Of a DNA stretch of 64,000 bases, positions 9,495 through 18,029 are shown piece by piece; positions within the stretch are counted from its first letter, which is position 1; each line of letters begins with the position of its first letter. The notes below the pieces were generated by a model, which did no database searches, was not told the origin of the DNA, and saw nothing but the letters and a program-made list of their open reading frames with translations. The stretch covers positions 1 to 64,000 of the forward strand of contig JADJPR010000017.1 in assembly GCA_016713135.1 (NCBI GenBank), written 5' to 3'. Both the position numbers and the translations under genes were made by a program. The stretch is from Rhodanobacteraceae bacterium (GTDB lineage Bacteria; Pseudomonadota; Gammaproteobacteria; Xanthomonadales; SZUA-5).

Positions 9495-10457
9495 CTAGGC
9501 CCCATACCTCCCCAACGCCGCCGCATGCATCGCCCGCATCTGCTCGCGCAGCTCGGGTGGGCTGATGACTTCGGCGTCGGCGCCGTAGCGTTGTACGTCC
9601 ATCAGCAGCTCACGCGGGTTGGCGTAGGGGACGGTGAGTTCCAGGCTGCCGTCGGGGAGGAGGCGTTGCTGCTGCCGGGGGTGCCAGTGTTCGTCTGCGA
9701 TCCAGCGGGCGGCGTGGGGGGTGAAGCGGATGACGGCGGTGGCGACGGCGGGGCCGGCGAAGATGCCGTAGCCGGCGTCGCCCTCCGAGTCGAGGGTGGC
9801 GATGGGGATGGGGATGGCCGGCTCGGCGCTGAGTTCGGGGCGGCGGATGCGGTCCAGGGCGAAGCGGCGCACGCTGGTCTGGCCGGCCTGCGAGGCGTCC
9901 AGGTACCAGTTGTCGCGGTGGTGGATCAGACGTTGGGGCGAGACCTGGCGCTCTTTTTCCTCGGCGGTGGAGCGGGCCTGGTAGCGGAAACGCAGCTGCA
10001 GCCGGCCGAGGACGGCCTCGGTGACGATGCGGAAGACGCTGGGGTTGCTGTGGCGCGCCTGGGTGCGCAGGACCAGCAGGCGGTCCAGGTGATTGGCCTT
10101 GTCGCCCAGGATCTTCTGGATGCGCGGCTGCAACGGGCCGAGGGCCTGTCCCAGCAGGCCGGCGCCGCTCTGCTTCAGCACCTGCTGGGCCAGCATCAGG
10201 GCGTACAACTCATCGGCGCTGAGCCACACGCCGGGGAGCTGGAAGGCATCCAGGTTGCGATTGACGTAGCGCCAGACCCGCGCCGGCTCGCCCTCATGCT
10301 CCAGCGGCGCGCCCAGGGTGTCGCGCATGAAACAGAGATCGCGATAGAGCGTGGAACGCGAGTTGCCGGTCTCCGCCATGAGGCGCTCGTAACTGAGGCC
10401 GCGGCGATGGGTGGACAGCAGCCCGTGCAACTGGGCGATGCGCTCGGTGCGGTCCAT
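9495..10457 (-). CDS. WYL-domain transcriptional regulator (YafY family)
   Basis: The start MDRTERIAQLHGLLSTH leads into an N-terminal winged helix-turn-helix (ERLMAETGNSRSTLYRDLCFM, about residues 24-44). This is followed by a WYL ligand-binding domain with LQLRFRYQA, HHRDNWYLDASQ and RFALDRI, and a C-terminal WCX extension (320 aa). WYL regulators usually sense a small ligand or nucleic acid and repress or activate nearby genes. It is co-oriented with the methyltransferase 112 nt downstream, so it may control the restriction-modification genes, but this is inference from position. The frame stays open far upstream through repeat DNA to 11192; that part does not look like protein. Confidence 0.88.
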   Translation of the reverse strand: MDRTERIAQLHGLLSTHRRGLSYERLMAETGNSRSTLYRDLCFMRDTLGAPLEHEGEPARVWRYVNRNLDAFQLPGVWLSADELYALMLAQQVLKQSGAGLLGQALGPLQPRIQKILGDKANHLDRLLVLRTQARHSNPSVFRIVTEAVLGRLQLRFRYQARSTAEEKERQVSPQRLIHHRDNWYLDASQAGQTSVRRFALDRIRRPELSAEPAIPIPIATLDSEGDAGYGIFAGPAVATAVIRFTPHAARWIADEHWHPRQQQRLLPDGSLELTVPYANPRELLMDVQRYGADAEVISPPELREQMRAMHAAALGRYGA

Positions 10458-10574
10458 GCCGGGCCTCCGCGGTGGGGGTGGTGGGATTCTGCGGGTGTCG
10501 GGCGTGCTCCGTGGGCTGGTGGCTGCAAGCGACGATTTGGAGGGCACGAGGGCACGCGCAGGCCGCCGGCATCT

Positions 10575-10946
10575 GACAGGGGATCGCTGGCGTCCGTCGC
10601 CGAGTACGGCGGCATCTGCTCGCAGATCGTTGGTGTCTGGTCTTGAACACCGTGTCATCTGAGCGCAGATCGGCGGCGTCTGGCACCGACTACCGCGGCA
10701 TCTGCGCACAGACCGCCGGCGTCTGGCGCTGAGTACCGAAGCACCTGAGCGCAGATCGCCAGCGACTGGCGCCGAGTACCGAAGCACCCGAGCGCAGACC
10801 GCTGGCGTCTGGCACTGAGTACCGCGGCGTCTGCGCGCAGATCGCCGGCATCTGATCGCAGACCGCCCGCACTTGCGCAAAGACCTGCGGGATCTGCGTG
10901 CAGATCGCCAGCGCTTGCTCGCGGACCGCTGGCATCTGCGCGGAGA
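10575..10946. repeat. Imperfect 43-bp and 21-bp direct repeats upstream of the WYL gene
   Basis: About five 43-bp units share the pattern GCAGATCGCCGGCGTCTGGC followed by ACTGAGTACCGCGGC(A/G)TCTGCGC (from about 10622 to 10839). They pass into five 21-bp units of the pattern GCAGATCGCCGGCATCTGCGC (about 10839-10946). The 21-bp units keep one frame and on the minus strand read as heptads such as AICAQMPAVCAQ. The 43-bp units break the frame. The remainder of 10458-11217 has no convincing gene. Confidence 0.75.
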
Positions 10947-11217
10947 TGGCGCGCGCGCCGGCGCAGGCCCTTGCCGGCTGCCTGGGCGTCGTCGCGTGCG
11001 GCCGTGTGGACCCCGCGCGCTCGCCGCGGCATCGGGGTGATCCCATGAACGCGTTGGACTGGCCTGCGTCCATACACGGCGTTCAGGCAGATTTAACCCA
11101 CAGGTCAGCCGGTGACACGGGCCCCTGGTCTGATGGCCACACCCCGACAACAACGCCCGGGAGCGATCCAAGCCAAGGGGCGCGGACGCCAATCAAAGTC
11201 AAAAAGGAAAAACCAAG

Positions 11218-11700
11218 ATGTCTACGCAGAACCTCGTGAACCTGATCCTCACCGACACTCAGCTGGCCAATGTGAATGCCGCACTGACCTCGCTGGAAAC
11301 CGAGCTGGGTGGATTGATCGCCCTGAGTGCCTCCGACAAGCGCACCATGCGCAGGATGGGGGTGCAGAGCGAAAGCTTCAGCCGCCAGGCCTTGCAGGTG
11401 ATCAGCCAGAATCCGCAGATGATTCCGGCCAACATCCCGGTCAATGATGCGATCGGCGACCTCAAGCTCCTGGACCAGCTGCGTCCGTGCCTGTCCCGCC
11501 TGACCCGTCTGGTGGCGCGTTGCAACGACACCGATGCCGCCCTGGGCAACGACATCCTGACGGTGGCATTGCAGGCCTATGGCTTGCTGAAGCTGACCGG
11601 CCGTGCCGAAGGCCTGGAAACCCTGCGCCGTGACCTTTCGGGGATGTACCGGAAACGGCGAGCTGCCAAGCCGGAAGGCGAGGAGCGGAAAGCGGCCTAG
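11218..11700 (+). CDS. Conserved hypothetical protein, 160 aa
   Basis: I do not recognise the family. AAGGA lies about 8 nt before the ATG at 11218, and a good terminator follows the stop, so this is a real single-gene unit. The protein is soluble and mostly helical, with no signal peptide. It has a leucine-rich N-terminus (LVNLILTDTQLANVNAAL), a middle part with LRPCLSRLTRLVARCNDTDAA and a basic, charged tail (YRKRRAAKPEGEERKAA). Codon use matches the high-GC core. The small size and internal helices suggest a binding or regulatory role, but the sequence does not show which. Confidence 0.7.
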   Translation: MSTQNLVNLILTDTQLANVNAALTSLETELGGLIALSASDKRTMRRMGVQSESFSRQALQVISQNPQMIPANIPVNDAIGDLKLLDQLRPCLSRLTRLVARCNDTDAALGNDILTVALQAYGLLKLTGRAEGLETLRRDLSGMYRKRRAAKPEGEERKAA

Positions 11701-11735
11701 CGCCGACCTTCCCACTCAACGTCGATTCAAGAGAA

Positions 11736-11763
11736 GGCCGCAGTGATGCGGCTTTTTTCTTTT
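11736..11763 (+). terminator. Rho-independent terminator after the 160-aa gene
   Basis: Stem GCCGCA (11737-11742), loop GTGA, stem TGCGGC (11747-11752), then TTTTTTCTTTTT. It lies 36 nt after the stop of the upstream plus-strand gene. Confidence 0.9.
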
Positions 11764-11837
11764 TGGGGGTTCGGGAAGCGCGAACGATCGCCGCTGGAGC
11801 GGCTGCCACGGGGCGGTTCGGGATTGTGTGGGGTTCT

Positions 11838-12251
11838 TCAGGGCTCGCGCACCCAATCTTCGATCCTGAGACCAACGATGCGCTGGAATTCGCGGGTGTT
11901 TTGGGTGACCACGCAGGCATCTTCGGCCAACGCGTGGCAGGCGATCCAAAGATCGTTGGCGCCGATGGGGGTGCCGGCGGCGGTGAGCCGGGCGGATTGC
12001 TCGGCGTAATGACGACAGATCTCGGGACCGGTCGGGTAGATGACGGTGACTTGTCGGGCGAGTGCATCCAGGCGGCGCAGGACGTCCGGTTTCCTGTCGC
12101 TGCGCTCGGCGCCCTTGAGCAATTCGGCCCAGGTGACAAAGGACATGCACAGCCGGTCGTCGTCGGCCAGGGTATCGATGCGCTGGGCGATGGTGGGCGG
12201 GTGGTTCTTGATCAGGTAGATCAGGATGTTCGTATCGAGCAGATAAATCAC
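11838..12251 (-). CDS. vapC: VapC-type PIN-domain ribonuclease toxin
   Basis: PIN-domain toxins cut RNA, often initiator tRNA or rRNA, when freed from their antitoxin. The 137-aa protein opens with the PIN signature MIYLLDTNILIYLI (first acidic residue D6). It then has WAELLKGAER (conserved Glu), and ANDLWIACHALAEDACVVTQNTREF carrying the later acidic residues, so the active site looks complete. Its ATG overlaps the antitoxin stop by 4 nt (ATGA), which implies translational coupling. It ends in DWVREP, usual for the family. Confidence 0.92.
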   Translation of the reverse strand: MIYLLDTNILIYLIKNHPPTIAQRIDTLADDDRLCMSFVTWAELLKGAERSDRKPDVLRRLDALARQVTVIYPTGPEICRHYAEQSARLTAAGTPIGANDLWIACHALAEDACVVTQNTREFQRIVGLRIEDWVREP

Positions 12252-12511
12252 AACGCCTCGCGCTCCTGCACCGGCAAGCTGCCGGCCTGATCCGCCTCCA
12301 AGGCGGCGATAAAGGCATCATCGACCTCAGCCAATGCGCGCAGGGCCTGCAACAGGGCCTCTCCTCGCGCCGCTCGCAGCGGGTGGATGACCAGATCGCC
12401 CTGCTCGTTGCGCGAAATCCGGACGCGATCCGTATCCAGCCGGAACTCGGCCGGAATGCGCACGGCCTGGCTGTTGCCGTTGGTGAACACTCTGGAGGTG
12501 AGCGAGCTCAT
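12248..12511 (-). CDS. vapB: VapB-type antitoxin (AbrB/SpoVT DNA-binding fold)
   Basis: This 87-aa protein has an N-terminal swapped-hairpin AbrB domain: SRVFTNGNSQAVRIPAEFRL, the classic VapB/MazE-like motif, followed by VRISRNEQGDLVIHP. The C-terminal half is acidic and helical and should wrap around the toxin. The ATG at 12511 fits the family length. VapB usually represses its own promoter, so the operator should lie in 12512-12560, where I see GTGTGTA repeated but no clean palindrome. No gene is visible in 12512-12755. Confidence 0.9.
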   Translation of the reverse strand: MSSLTSRVFTNGNSQAVRIPAEFRLDTDRVRISRNEQGDLVIHPLRAARGEALLQALRALAEVDDAFIAALEADQAGSLPVQEREAL

Positions 12512-12755
12512 GGTCCGGACTCGGTGTGTACGTCGATGTGTGTATGTTGCTACGACGGGGGCGCAGCGGCAAGATGGCGCGCCCTGCATGTCCGGAGGGC
12601 ATTCTTCCTGGATTGCAGGAAGGGCCAAAGATTGCCGCTGACGCGGCATCCAACGGGGTGAGGACACAGGATCGCCGCGGAAGCGGCTTTCACCGCGGCC
12701 TTGCCCCGGGGTGTTGCAGTTGCTCGAATGGCGGAACGGACTCAGGAGATCGTTG

Positions 12756-13436
12756 ATGCGTCGGAGACTGCCGGTTCTCGCCACTTCCTTGCTGCTGGCC
12801 GGTTGCGCAGCCACCCCCATGGCACCAGAAACCTACGACGCCTTGATCGTGTCGCAGAAGGACAGTCTGGCGCTAGACGAGAGATGCTGTGTCGACCTGG
12901 GCAAGCTCCCGGCGGCCAGCCTGGACACGCCTCAGTTGCCGGCCATATCCGGGGCAACCGAGATCGCGAAGATCGGCGATACGGCGCTGCCGGCACTGGC
13001 CTTCCGGTTGCCGCCCGAGGCGCAGGGGAAGCACGTGGAGGTTTACAGCTTCGGTCCCAAGAAGGGCGGTGGATTGCGCCTGGACCGGATCACCTTTGTG
13101 CGGCCGCAGTACACCTTCCTGGATGCGCAGGGGAATGCCCTGTCAGCGCAACTGCGTTCCCCGGTGTGCTGGGGCGACTTCGATTTCAATACGATCGGCG
13201 TCTGGAACCGGGCGCGGGTTCCCCCGCTGGCCCAGACCGTGGTGATTGCGCCGGACATGTCGACCCCGAACCAGATGGTCGACACGCGCCGGTTCACCGC
13301 GGCGCCGGTTGCCGAGGCCATCGCGGAAGCACGGCAGAGCTATCTCAGCCAGGTCAGCTTCGGGTACTCCGGCGCGTTGTCGGTCCGGCTGGTGGAGCCC
13401 GAACCCCGGTGCACGGCGCATCCGGACGCACCCTGA
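12756..13436 (+). CDS. Lipoprotein of unknown function (distantly MalM-like)
   Basis: AGGAG (12744-12748) lies about 7 nt before the ATG at 12756, so I prefer this start to the in-frame ATG at 12711. The N-terminus MRRRLPVLATSLLLAGCAAT is a lipoprotein signal with lipobox LAGC, so the mature protein would be membrane-anchored on the periplasmic side. The 226-aa protein has a beta-rich middle (HVEVYSFGPKKGGG, DRITFVRPQYTFLD) and a helix AEAIAEARQSYLSQ near the end. The arrangement recalls the MalM family, but only weakly. It ends facing the convergent secreted-protein gene. Confidence 0.7.
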   Translation: MRRRLPVLATSLLLAGCAATPMAPETYDALIVSQKDSLALDERCCVDLGKLPAASLDTPQLPAISGATEIAKIGDTALPALAFRLPPEAQGKHVEVYSFGPKKGGGLRLDRITFVRPQYTFLDAQGNALSAQLRSPVCWGDFDFNTIGVWNRARVPPLAQTVVIAPDMSTPNQMVDTRRFTAAPVAEAIAEARQSYLSQVSFGYSGALSVRLVEPEPRCTAHPDAP

Positions 13437-13507
13437 GCCGGAGCCCCATGGCAGTCTGACCGCGAGCCTTCCATCGCGAAGGGGAGACGTTTCTGAGGCC
13501 GCCGGAA

Positions 13508-13533
13508 GAGCGCCGGCGCGAACGCCGGCGCTC
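13508..13533. terminator. GC-rich hairpin between convergent genes
   Basis: Perfect stem GAGCGCCGGCG / CGCCGGCGCTC with a CGAA loop. It lies between the lipoprotein gene (ends 13436) and the convergent secreted-protein gene (ends 13539). It has no T-run, so it may be a REP-type element or an RNA-stabilising hairpin rather than a true terminator. Confidence 0.55.
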
Positions 13534-13538
13534 CCACT

Positions 13539-14048
13539 TCAGGGCGTCCGGAAGGAACTCAGTGCAGCGCCGGCGGCGTTGATGCCGTCCTCGTCGTCGG
13601 CCATGGCCACGAACCAGACTTCGCCGATGTGACCGTCGTTCAGGGCCACCCAGGCCATGCGGAAGACCACTTTGTCGCCCTCCGAGTCCTTGCCATTGCC
13701 GTCCATCAGGAAGGCTTCCTGCCCGGCCTGCTTGACCTGTTTCGCATCGCCCACCTGCACCTCCTGATAGTTCTCCTGCAGGAAGGCGATCGATTGTTCG
13801 ATCGCTTCTTTCATCGAATCTTCGTTGCCTTCGATGGTGCGGAAGGCGAGGTAGACGCCGCTCTCGCTGTTGACGTGGACGTAGTCGCCCACGCTCTCGC
13901 CCGGCTCCACGGTCCAGTCGTCCGGCAGGTCGACCAGGAAACTGGCGTTCTTGACGTCAGGGTAGCCCAGGGTTTTGGCCTGCGCGGTGGCGAAGGCCAG
14001 CAGACCCGCAAGGAGCAGCAGCAACGGCAGCAGCGCAGACTTCTTCAT
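13539..14048 (-). CDS. Secreted hypothetical protein, 169 aa
   Basis: The start MKKSALLPLLLLLAGLLAF...TAQA is a clear Sec signal peptide, with cleavage likely after AQA. The mature protein is acidic, with a single compact alpha/beta domain: NASFLVDLPDDWTVEPGE, ESGVYLAFRTIEGNEDSMKEAI, FRMAWVALNDGHIGEVWFVA. The pattern is like the small PsbP/DUF1795-like 'stress' proteins that export pathways place in the periplasm, but I cannot assign it firmly. It has its own leader of about 80 nt and no operon partner. Confidence 0.7.
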   Translation of the reverse strand: MKKSALLPLLLLLAGLLAFATAQAKTLGYPDVKNASFLVDLPDDWTVEPGESVGDYVHVNSESGVYLAFRTIEGNEDSMKEAIEQSIAFLQENYQEVQVGDAKQVKQAGQEAFLMDGNGKDSEGDKVVFRMAWVALNDGHIGEVWFVAMADDEDGINAAGAALSSFRTP

Positions 14049-14127
14049 CTGGATTTCCCCCTGGCAATTGGATGGACCGGCTGGTCCGCGGCCAGCATAC
14101 GGCAGTCGTGGCGTCGCGTACTCCGGG

Positions 14128-14991
14128 CTAGGCTTGGCGCTTTGCCGTGGCCACTTGCAGCACCGCGACCGCGACCAGCACCACGCCCATGCCGAGGATC
14201 AGGCTGAGGCCGAGGGCTTCGCCGCCCAAGGCCCAGCCGAGCAGCACGGCGATCACCGGATTGAGGTAGGAAAAGCTGCCGGCGCGCGCCGGGTGCCAGA
14301 CCTTGGCGAGGTACTGGTAGGAGGCGAAGGCGATGCAGGAGCCGCCGATGATCAGCCAGCCGGTGGCGAGCCAGGCGCGGGTGTCGATCCCGCCGTGCTG
14401 GGTGAACTTGCCGAAGGCGCTGGTGATGACGATGCACAGCAGGCCGCTGAACAGCATCTGGGTGCCGGCGTTGGCGAACAGCCCGCCGCTGTGCACATGC
14501 GCGCGCTGGTGCAGCGAGCCCCAGGACCAGGCCAATGGTGTGACCGCACAGACCAGCGCGGCCAGCGGATCGATGCTGCCGGAATGATCGCGCCCGACCA
14601 CCAGCGCGACCCCGGCGAAGCCCAGCAGCACGGCGACCCAGCCCAGCGGGCGCATCGGATCGCTGCGCAGGGACAACAGCGCCAGCCAGACCGGAATCGG
14701 TGCCTGCAGCACCGCGCCAACTCCACTCGGGATGTACTGCAGCGACCAGGCGGTGATCACATTGGCCGCACCCGCCATCAGGATGCCGGCGAGCAGCAGC
14801 GAGGGCAGCTCGCTGCGGCGCACGAAGCGCTCACCCGAGATCCGCGCGATCAGCAGGCACAGGATGCCCGCCGTGGTGAAGCGCAGCGAGGCCAGCCCGA
14901 GCGGCGTCAGGTCCATCAGCGCCCACTTGTGCGCCAACCAGGTGGAGCCCCAGATCAGGGTGCAGGCGGCGAAGGCGAGCCAGGGGAGCAT
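14128..14991 (-). CDS. EamA-family (DMT superfamily) membrane transporter
   Basis: This 287-aa protein has about ten hydrophobic segments in two repeated halves. The first half opens with LAFAACTLIWGSTWLAHKW and contains AANVITAWSLQYIPSGVGAVLQAPIPVW. The second half has SYLNPVIAVLLGWALGGEAL, the usual EamA hallmark. These proteins export metabolites or amino acids across the inner membrane; the substrate is unknown. I chose the ATG at 14991. The open frame continues upstream only through inverted-repeat DNA that reads as Thr/Pro/Asn-rich noise. Confidence 0.88.
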   Translation of the reverse strand: MLPWLAFAACTLIWGSTWLAHKWALMDLTPLGLASLRFTTAGILCLLIARISGERFVRRSELPSLLLAGILMAGAANVITAWSLQYIPSGVGAVLQAPIPVWLALLSLRSDPMRPLGWVAVLLGFAGVALVVGRDHSGSIDPLAALVCAVTPLAWSWGSLHQRAHVHSGGLFANAGTQMLFSGLLCIVITSAFGKFTQHGGIDTRAWLATGWLIIGGSCIAFASYQYLAKVWHPARAGSFSYLNPVIAVLLGWALGGEALGLSLILGMGVVLVAVAVLQVATAKRQA

Positions 14992-15007
14992 TGGGGCGGT
15001 TGGAGCC

Positions 15008-15283
15008 GGTGTTGGTGGGTAGGAGCTGGTGTTGGTGTGGGTTGTTGGTGTTGGCAAGAGCGGGCGTGCGGCAAGGGATCGCCCCGCGCTCTGCATGATG
15101 GATGTGGGCGACGGCGAAAGTCGCGGGCGGGTTGTGGCGATTTCAGTGCCGACGTCCGGCGTTCACCCATGCGTTTAACCGACATCGCCGCGGACGGGCA
15201 GGCTTCGGCTCCTTCCAACACCAATAGCCAACACCAACACCGGCTCTTGCGCACCAACACCCGCTCTTACGCACCAATACCGC
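15008..15283. repeat. Inverted-arm element, GGTGTT/AACACC family, locus A
   Basis: The left arm (15008-15054) is built from GGTGTT and GTTGGT units. The right arm (about 15215-15283) is the inverse, built from CCAACACC units. They flank about 160 bp of ordinary-looking DNA with no gene. The element fills the whole gap between the EamA transporter gene and pgeF. Three more loci with the same layout are in this window. Confidence 0.8.
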
Positions 15284-15284
15284 T

Positions 15285-16061
15285 CTAGACGCGCCAAACC
15301 AGCGTCGCCATGCGCCCGCTGCGGGCGCCGTCGCGGCGGTAGGAATGGAACTGCGCGGGGTCGTCGAAGGTGCACCAGCCTCCGCCGCCAATGCGCTCCA
15401 CGCCGATTGCGCCCAAACGCCGGCGGGCGAGGGCGTCGAGGTCGGCGTGCCAGCGGTCGGCGCGGCCGGGGATGAAGCAGGCAGCTGCGGCCGGATCGGC
15501 GGCAACGAAGATCGCGCGGACTTCGGGCCCGACCTCGAATGCGCGCTGGCCGATGCCCGGGCCCAGCCAGGCGCAAACCTCACCCGGCAGCGCGCCGAGC
15601 GCGCGGATGGCGGCCTCGATCACGCCATCGGCGAGCCCGCGCCAGCCGGCGTGGACCGCGGCCACGCTGTCGCCGGCCGCCAGCAGCAGCGGCAGGCAGT
15701 CGGCGGTCAGCACCACCGCGACAGATCCCCGCCCACGGACCACGCTGGCATCGGCGCACGGCACCTCCCGCAGAGCAGAGCTTGCTCCGCTGGACGCCGA
15801 GCCGAGCAAGTTCGGCTCTACGAGCACCTCGGTGCCGTGCACCTGCTGCAGCCAAAGCGGCTCCCCCGGCAGTCCAAGTTGCTGGCGCAGGAGCGCGCGG
15901 TTGCGCGCCACCGCGGCCGGATCGTCGCCGCCGCGGTCACTGTAGTTCGCTGGGCCGAAGGGCGCGGCCGACGTACCCGCGAACCGACGCGTCGCCGTGC
16001 CGCCGCGCATCCCGGGTGGCAGGCCGGTGGCCTCGATCCAGCCGGGCAGCGCCTGGTTCAA
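15285..16061 (-). CDS. pgeF: Peptidoglycan editing factor / purine nucleoside oxidase (YfiH family)
   Basis: This copper-binding 'laccase domain' family removes wrongly built muropeptides and acts on purine nucleosides. The core motifs are present: QQVHGTEV, LTADCLPLLLA, AAVHAGWRGLADGV and GPGIGQRAFEVG, which carry the His and Cys metal ligands. A TTG start at 16061 overlaps the rluD stop (TTGA) and gives NQALPGWIEATGLPPG, matching the usual N-terminus; no ATG is better placed. Length 258 aa, versus about 243 in E. coli. It is co-transcribed behind rluD, the common gammaproteobacterial arrangement. Confidence 0.9.
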   Translation of the reverse strand: MNQALPGWIEATGLPPGMRGGTATRRFAGTSAAPFGPANYSDRGGDDPAAVARNRALLRQQLGLPGEPLWLQQVHGTEVLVEPNLLGSASSGASSALREVPCADASVVRGRGSVAVVLTADCLPLLLAAGDSVAAVHAGWRGLADGVIEAAIRALGALPGEVCAWLGPGIGQRAFEVGPEVRAIFVAADPAAAACFIPGRADRWHADLDALARRRLGAIGVERIGGGGWCTFDDPAQFHSYRRDGARSGRMATLVWRV

Positions 16062-17032
16062 CCGGCGCCTTCCGCGCTGGCGCGCAGCACGTCGAGAAGG
16101 TCGATGAAATCCTGCGGCACCGGCGCGCTGGCGCGCACTTCCTCGCCGGTACGCGGGTGCGCGAAGGCGAGGGTCTCGGCGTGCAGCGCCTGGCGCCGGA
16201 AATCGCGCAATGCGCTCTTCAGCGCCTCGCTGGCGCCCACCGGCAGGCGCAGGTTGCCGCCGTACAGCGGATCGCCCACGATCGGCCAGCGCAGGTGGGA
16301 GAGGTGCACGCGGATCTGGTGGGTGCGCCCGGTCTCCAGCGCCACCCTGAGCAGGGTGTGTGCGGGGAAGCGCTCGACCACCCGGTAGTGGCTGCGCGCG
16401 GGCTTGCCGCTCTCCACCACCGCCTGGCGCAATCGATCGGTGGGGTGGCGGCCAATCGGAGCGTCGATGGTGCCGCCGGCGATCACCCGGCCCATCACCA
16501 GGGCCAGGTACTCGCGACTGATCTGGCGCTTCGCCAGCGCCTTGACCAGCGCGTGATGGGCTTCCTGGGTGCGCGCCACCACCATCGCCCCGCTGGTGTC
16601 CTTGTCGAGGCGATGGACCACGCCGGCGCGCGGCAGCGCGGCCAGCGCCGGATCCCGGTGCAGCAGCGCGTTGACCAGGGTGCCGCTGCGGTTGCCGGCG
16701 CCGGGGTGCACCACCAGGCCGGCCGGCTTGTTCAGCACGTAGAAGTCCGGATCCTCGATCAGCACCTCCAGCGCGATGTCCTCCGGCGCATCGACGGTGA
16801 CGGTCTCCACCTCGACATGCAGACGCACGCGCTCGCCACCGCGCGCGGCGTCGCGCGGGCGCGGCGGACGGCCGTCCACCTCCACCTTGCCGTCCTTGAG
16901 CCAGGCGGTCAGTTTCGACCGCGAGAACTGCGGAAAGGCCTGCGCCAGCGCGGCATCGAAGCGCATGCCGCCGGCGCTCATCGGGATGGTGGCTTCCAGG
17001 ATCTCGGATCGGGACATCGTTGCATCGCTCAT
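16058..17032 (-). CDS. rluD: 23S rRNA pseudouridine synthase RluD
   Basis: Makes pseudouridines 1911, 1915 and 1917 in helix 69 of 23S rRNA during 50S assembly. The 324-aa protein has an N-terminal S4 RNA-binding domain (FSRSKLTAWLKDGKVEVDG) and the catalytic domain with GVVHRLDKDTSGAMVVA, whose Asp is the nucleophile. It also has RTHQIRVHLSHLRWPIVGDPLYG. It starts divergently from bamD with about 140 nt between them, a conserved gammaproteobacterial pairing, and is followed by pgeF with a 4-nt overlap. Confidence 0.95.
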   Translation of the reverse strand: MSDATMSRSEILEATIPMSAGGMRFDAALAQAFPQFSRSKLTAWLKDGKVEVDGRPPRPRDAARGGERVRLHVEVETVTVDAPEDIALEVLIEDPDFYVLNKPAGLVVHPGAGNRSGTLVNALLHRDPALAALPRAGVVHRLDKDTSGAMVVARTQEAHHALVKALAKRQISREYLALVMGRVIAGGTIDAPIGRHPTDRLRQAVVESGKPARSHYRVVERFPAHTLLRVALETGRTHQIRVHLSHLRWPIVGDPLYGGNLRLPVGASEALKSALRDFRRQALHAETLAFAHPRTGEEVRASAPVPQDFIDLLDVLRASAEGAG

Positions 17033-17170
17033 GGGGCGCGGCGGGCCTTCTGGAATCAGTCGCTTGCGCGCAGATCAAGGCGGGATGAACCGGCGGCGCG
17101 GGGGACTAGGCGGACCGGTCGGGCGCGTAGGCTATCATCGCGGGCCTTGTCGCTCCGGATCTTCCCCATC

Positions 17171-17983
17171 GTGTTCAATGTCACTGCAGCCGTGCGTGCG
17201 GTCTCGATCGCCATCCTGGTCCTGATGCTGGCCGCCTGCGGCGAGCGGCGCGAAGCGGAAACCGAGACCCTGCCGGTGGATCAGCTCTACTCCGAGGCGA
17301 AGTCCTCGCTGGACGCCGGCAACTTCGAGCGCGCGATCCGCTACTACAAGCGCCTGACCTCGCGCTTCCCCTTCGGCGACTACTCCGAACAGGCGCAGCT
17401 GGACCTGGCTTTCGCGCAGTACAAACGCTCCGATTACGATGAAGCGGTCAGCACGGTCAACCGCTTCGTCAAGACCTACCCGGCGCATCCGAAGATCGAC
17501 TACGCCTACTACCTGCGCGGCCTGGTCAACTTCGATCGCAACCGCAGCTACATCGACCGCCTGTTGCCCTCGCAGGCCGGCAACCGCGACCTGGAAGCCG
17601 CGCGCCAGTCGTTCAACGACTTCTCGGAGCTGCTGCGGCGCTATCCGCAGTCCAGCTATGCCGCCGACGCGCGCCAGCGCATGGTGTTCCTGCGCAACGA
17701 CATCGCCAATTCCGAGCTGACGGTGGCGCGCTACTACTTCCGCCGCGGCGCCTATGTGGGCGCCGCCAACCGCGCCAAGTACATCGTCGAGAACTACCAG
17801 CAGGCTGCGCAGATCCCGGACGCGCTGGCGCTGATGGTGCAGAGCTACGAGGCGCTGGGCCAGAAAGACCTGGCCGACGACGCCCGCCGCGTGCTCGAAG
17901 CCAACGCTCCTGGACACCCTTACCTGACGGGTGTCGGCAACGCGGGCAAGACGAGCTGGTGGAGCAAGCTCTGGCCGTTCTGA
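17171..17983 (+). CDS. bamD: Outer membrane assembly lipoprotein BamD
   Basis: BamD is the essential lipoprotein of the BAM complex that folds outer membrane barrels. A GTG start at 17171 (or GTG 17192) precedes the signal AVSIAILVLMLAAC, with lipobox LAAC. The rest is TPR-like: LYSEAKSSLDAGNFERAIRYYKRLTSRFPFG, FVKTYPAHPKIDYAYYLRG and ARQRMVFLRNDIANSELTVARYYFRRGAY, all close to known BamD. There is no ATG in the right place. Length 270 aa, slightly longer than the E. coli protein because of a tail ending WWSKLWPF. Confidence 0.95.
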   Translation: MFNVTAAVRAVSIAILVLMLAACGERREAETETLPVDQLYSEAKSSLDAGNFERAIRYYKRLTSRFPFGDYSEQAQLDLAFAQYKRSDYDEAVSTVNRFVKTYPAHPKIDYAYYLRGLVNFDRNRSYIDRLLPSQAGNRDLEAARQSFNDFSELLRRYPQSSYAADARQRMVFLRNDIANSELTVARYYFRRGAYVGAANRAKYIVENYQQAAQIPDALALMVQSYEALGQKDLADDARRVLEANAPGHPYLTGVGNAGKTSWWSKLWPF

Positions 17984-18029
17984 GCCGGGGCGGGATTGTC
18001 GGCCCACTGAGGGCCGGCAGCCAGAAGCA

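Noticed and set aside
10690..11073. 127-codon minus-strand frame with heptads as a real coiled-coil gene
   Set aside because: Only the 21-bp units keep frame; the 43-bp units shift it. No ribosome site is visible. Kept as a repeat finding instead.
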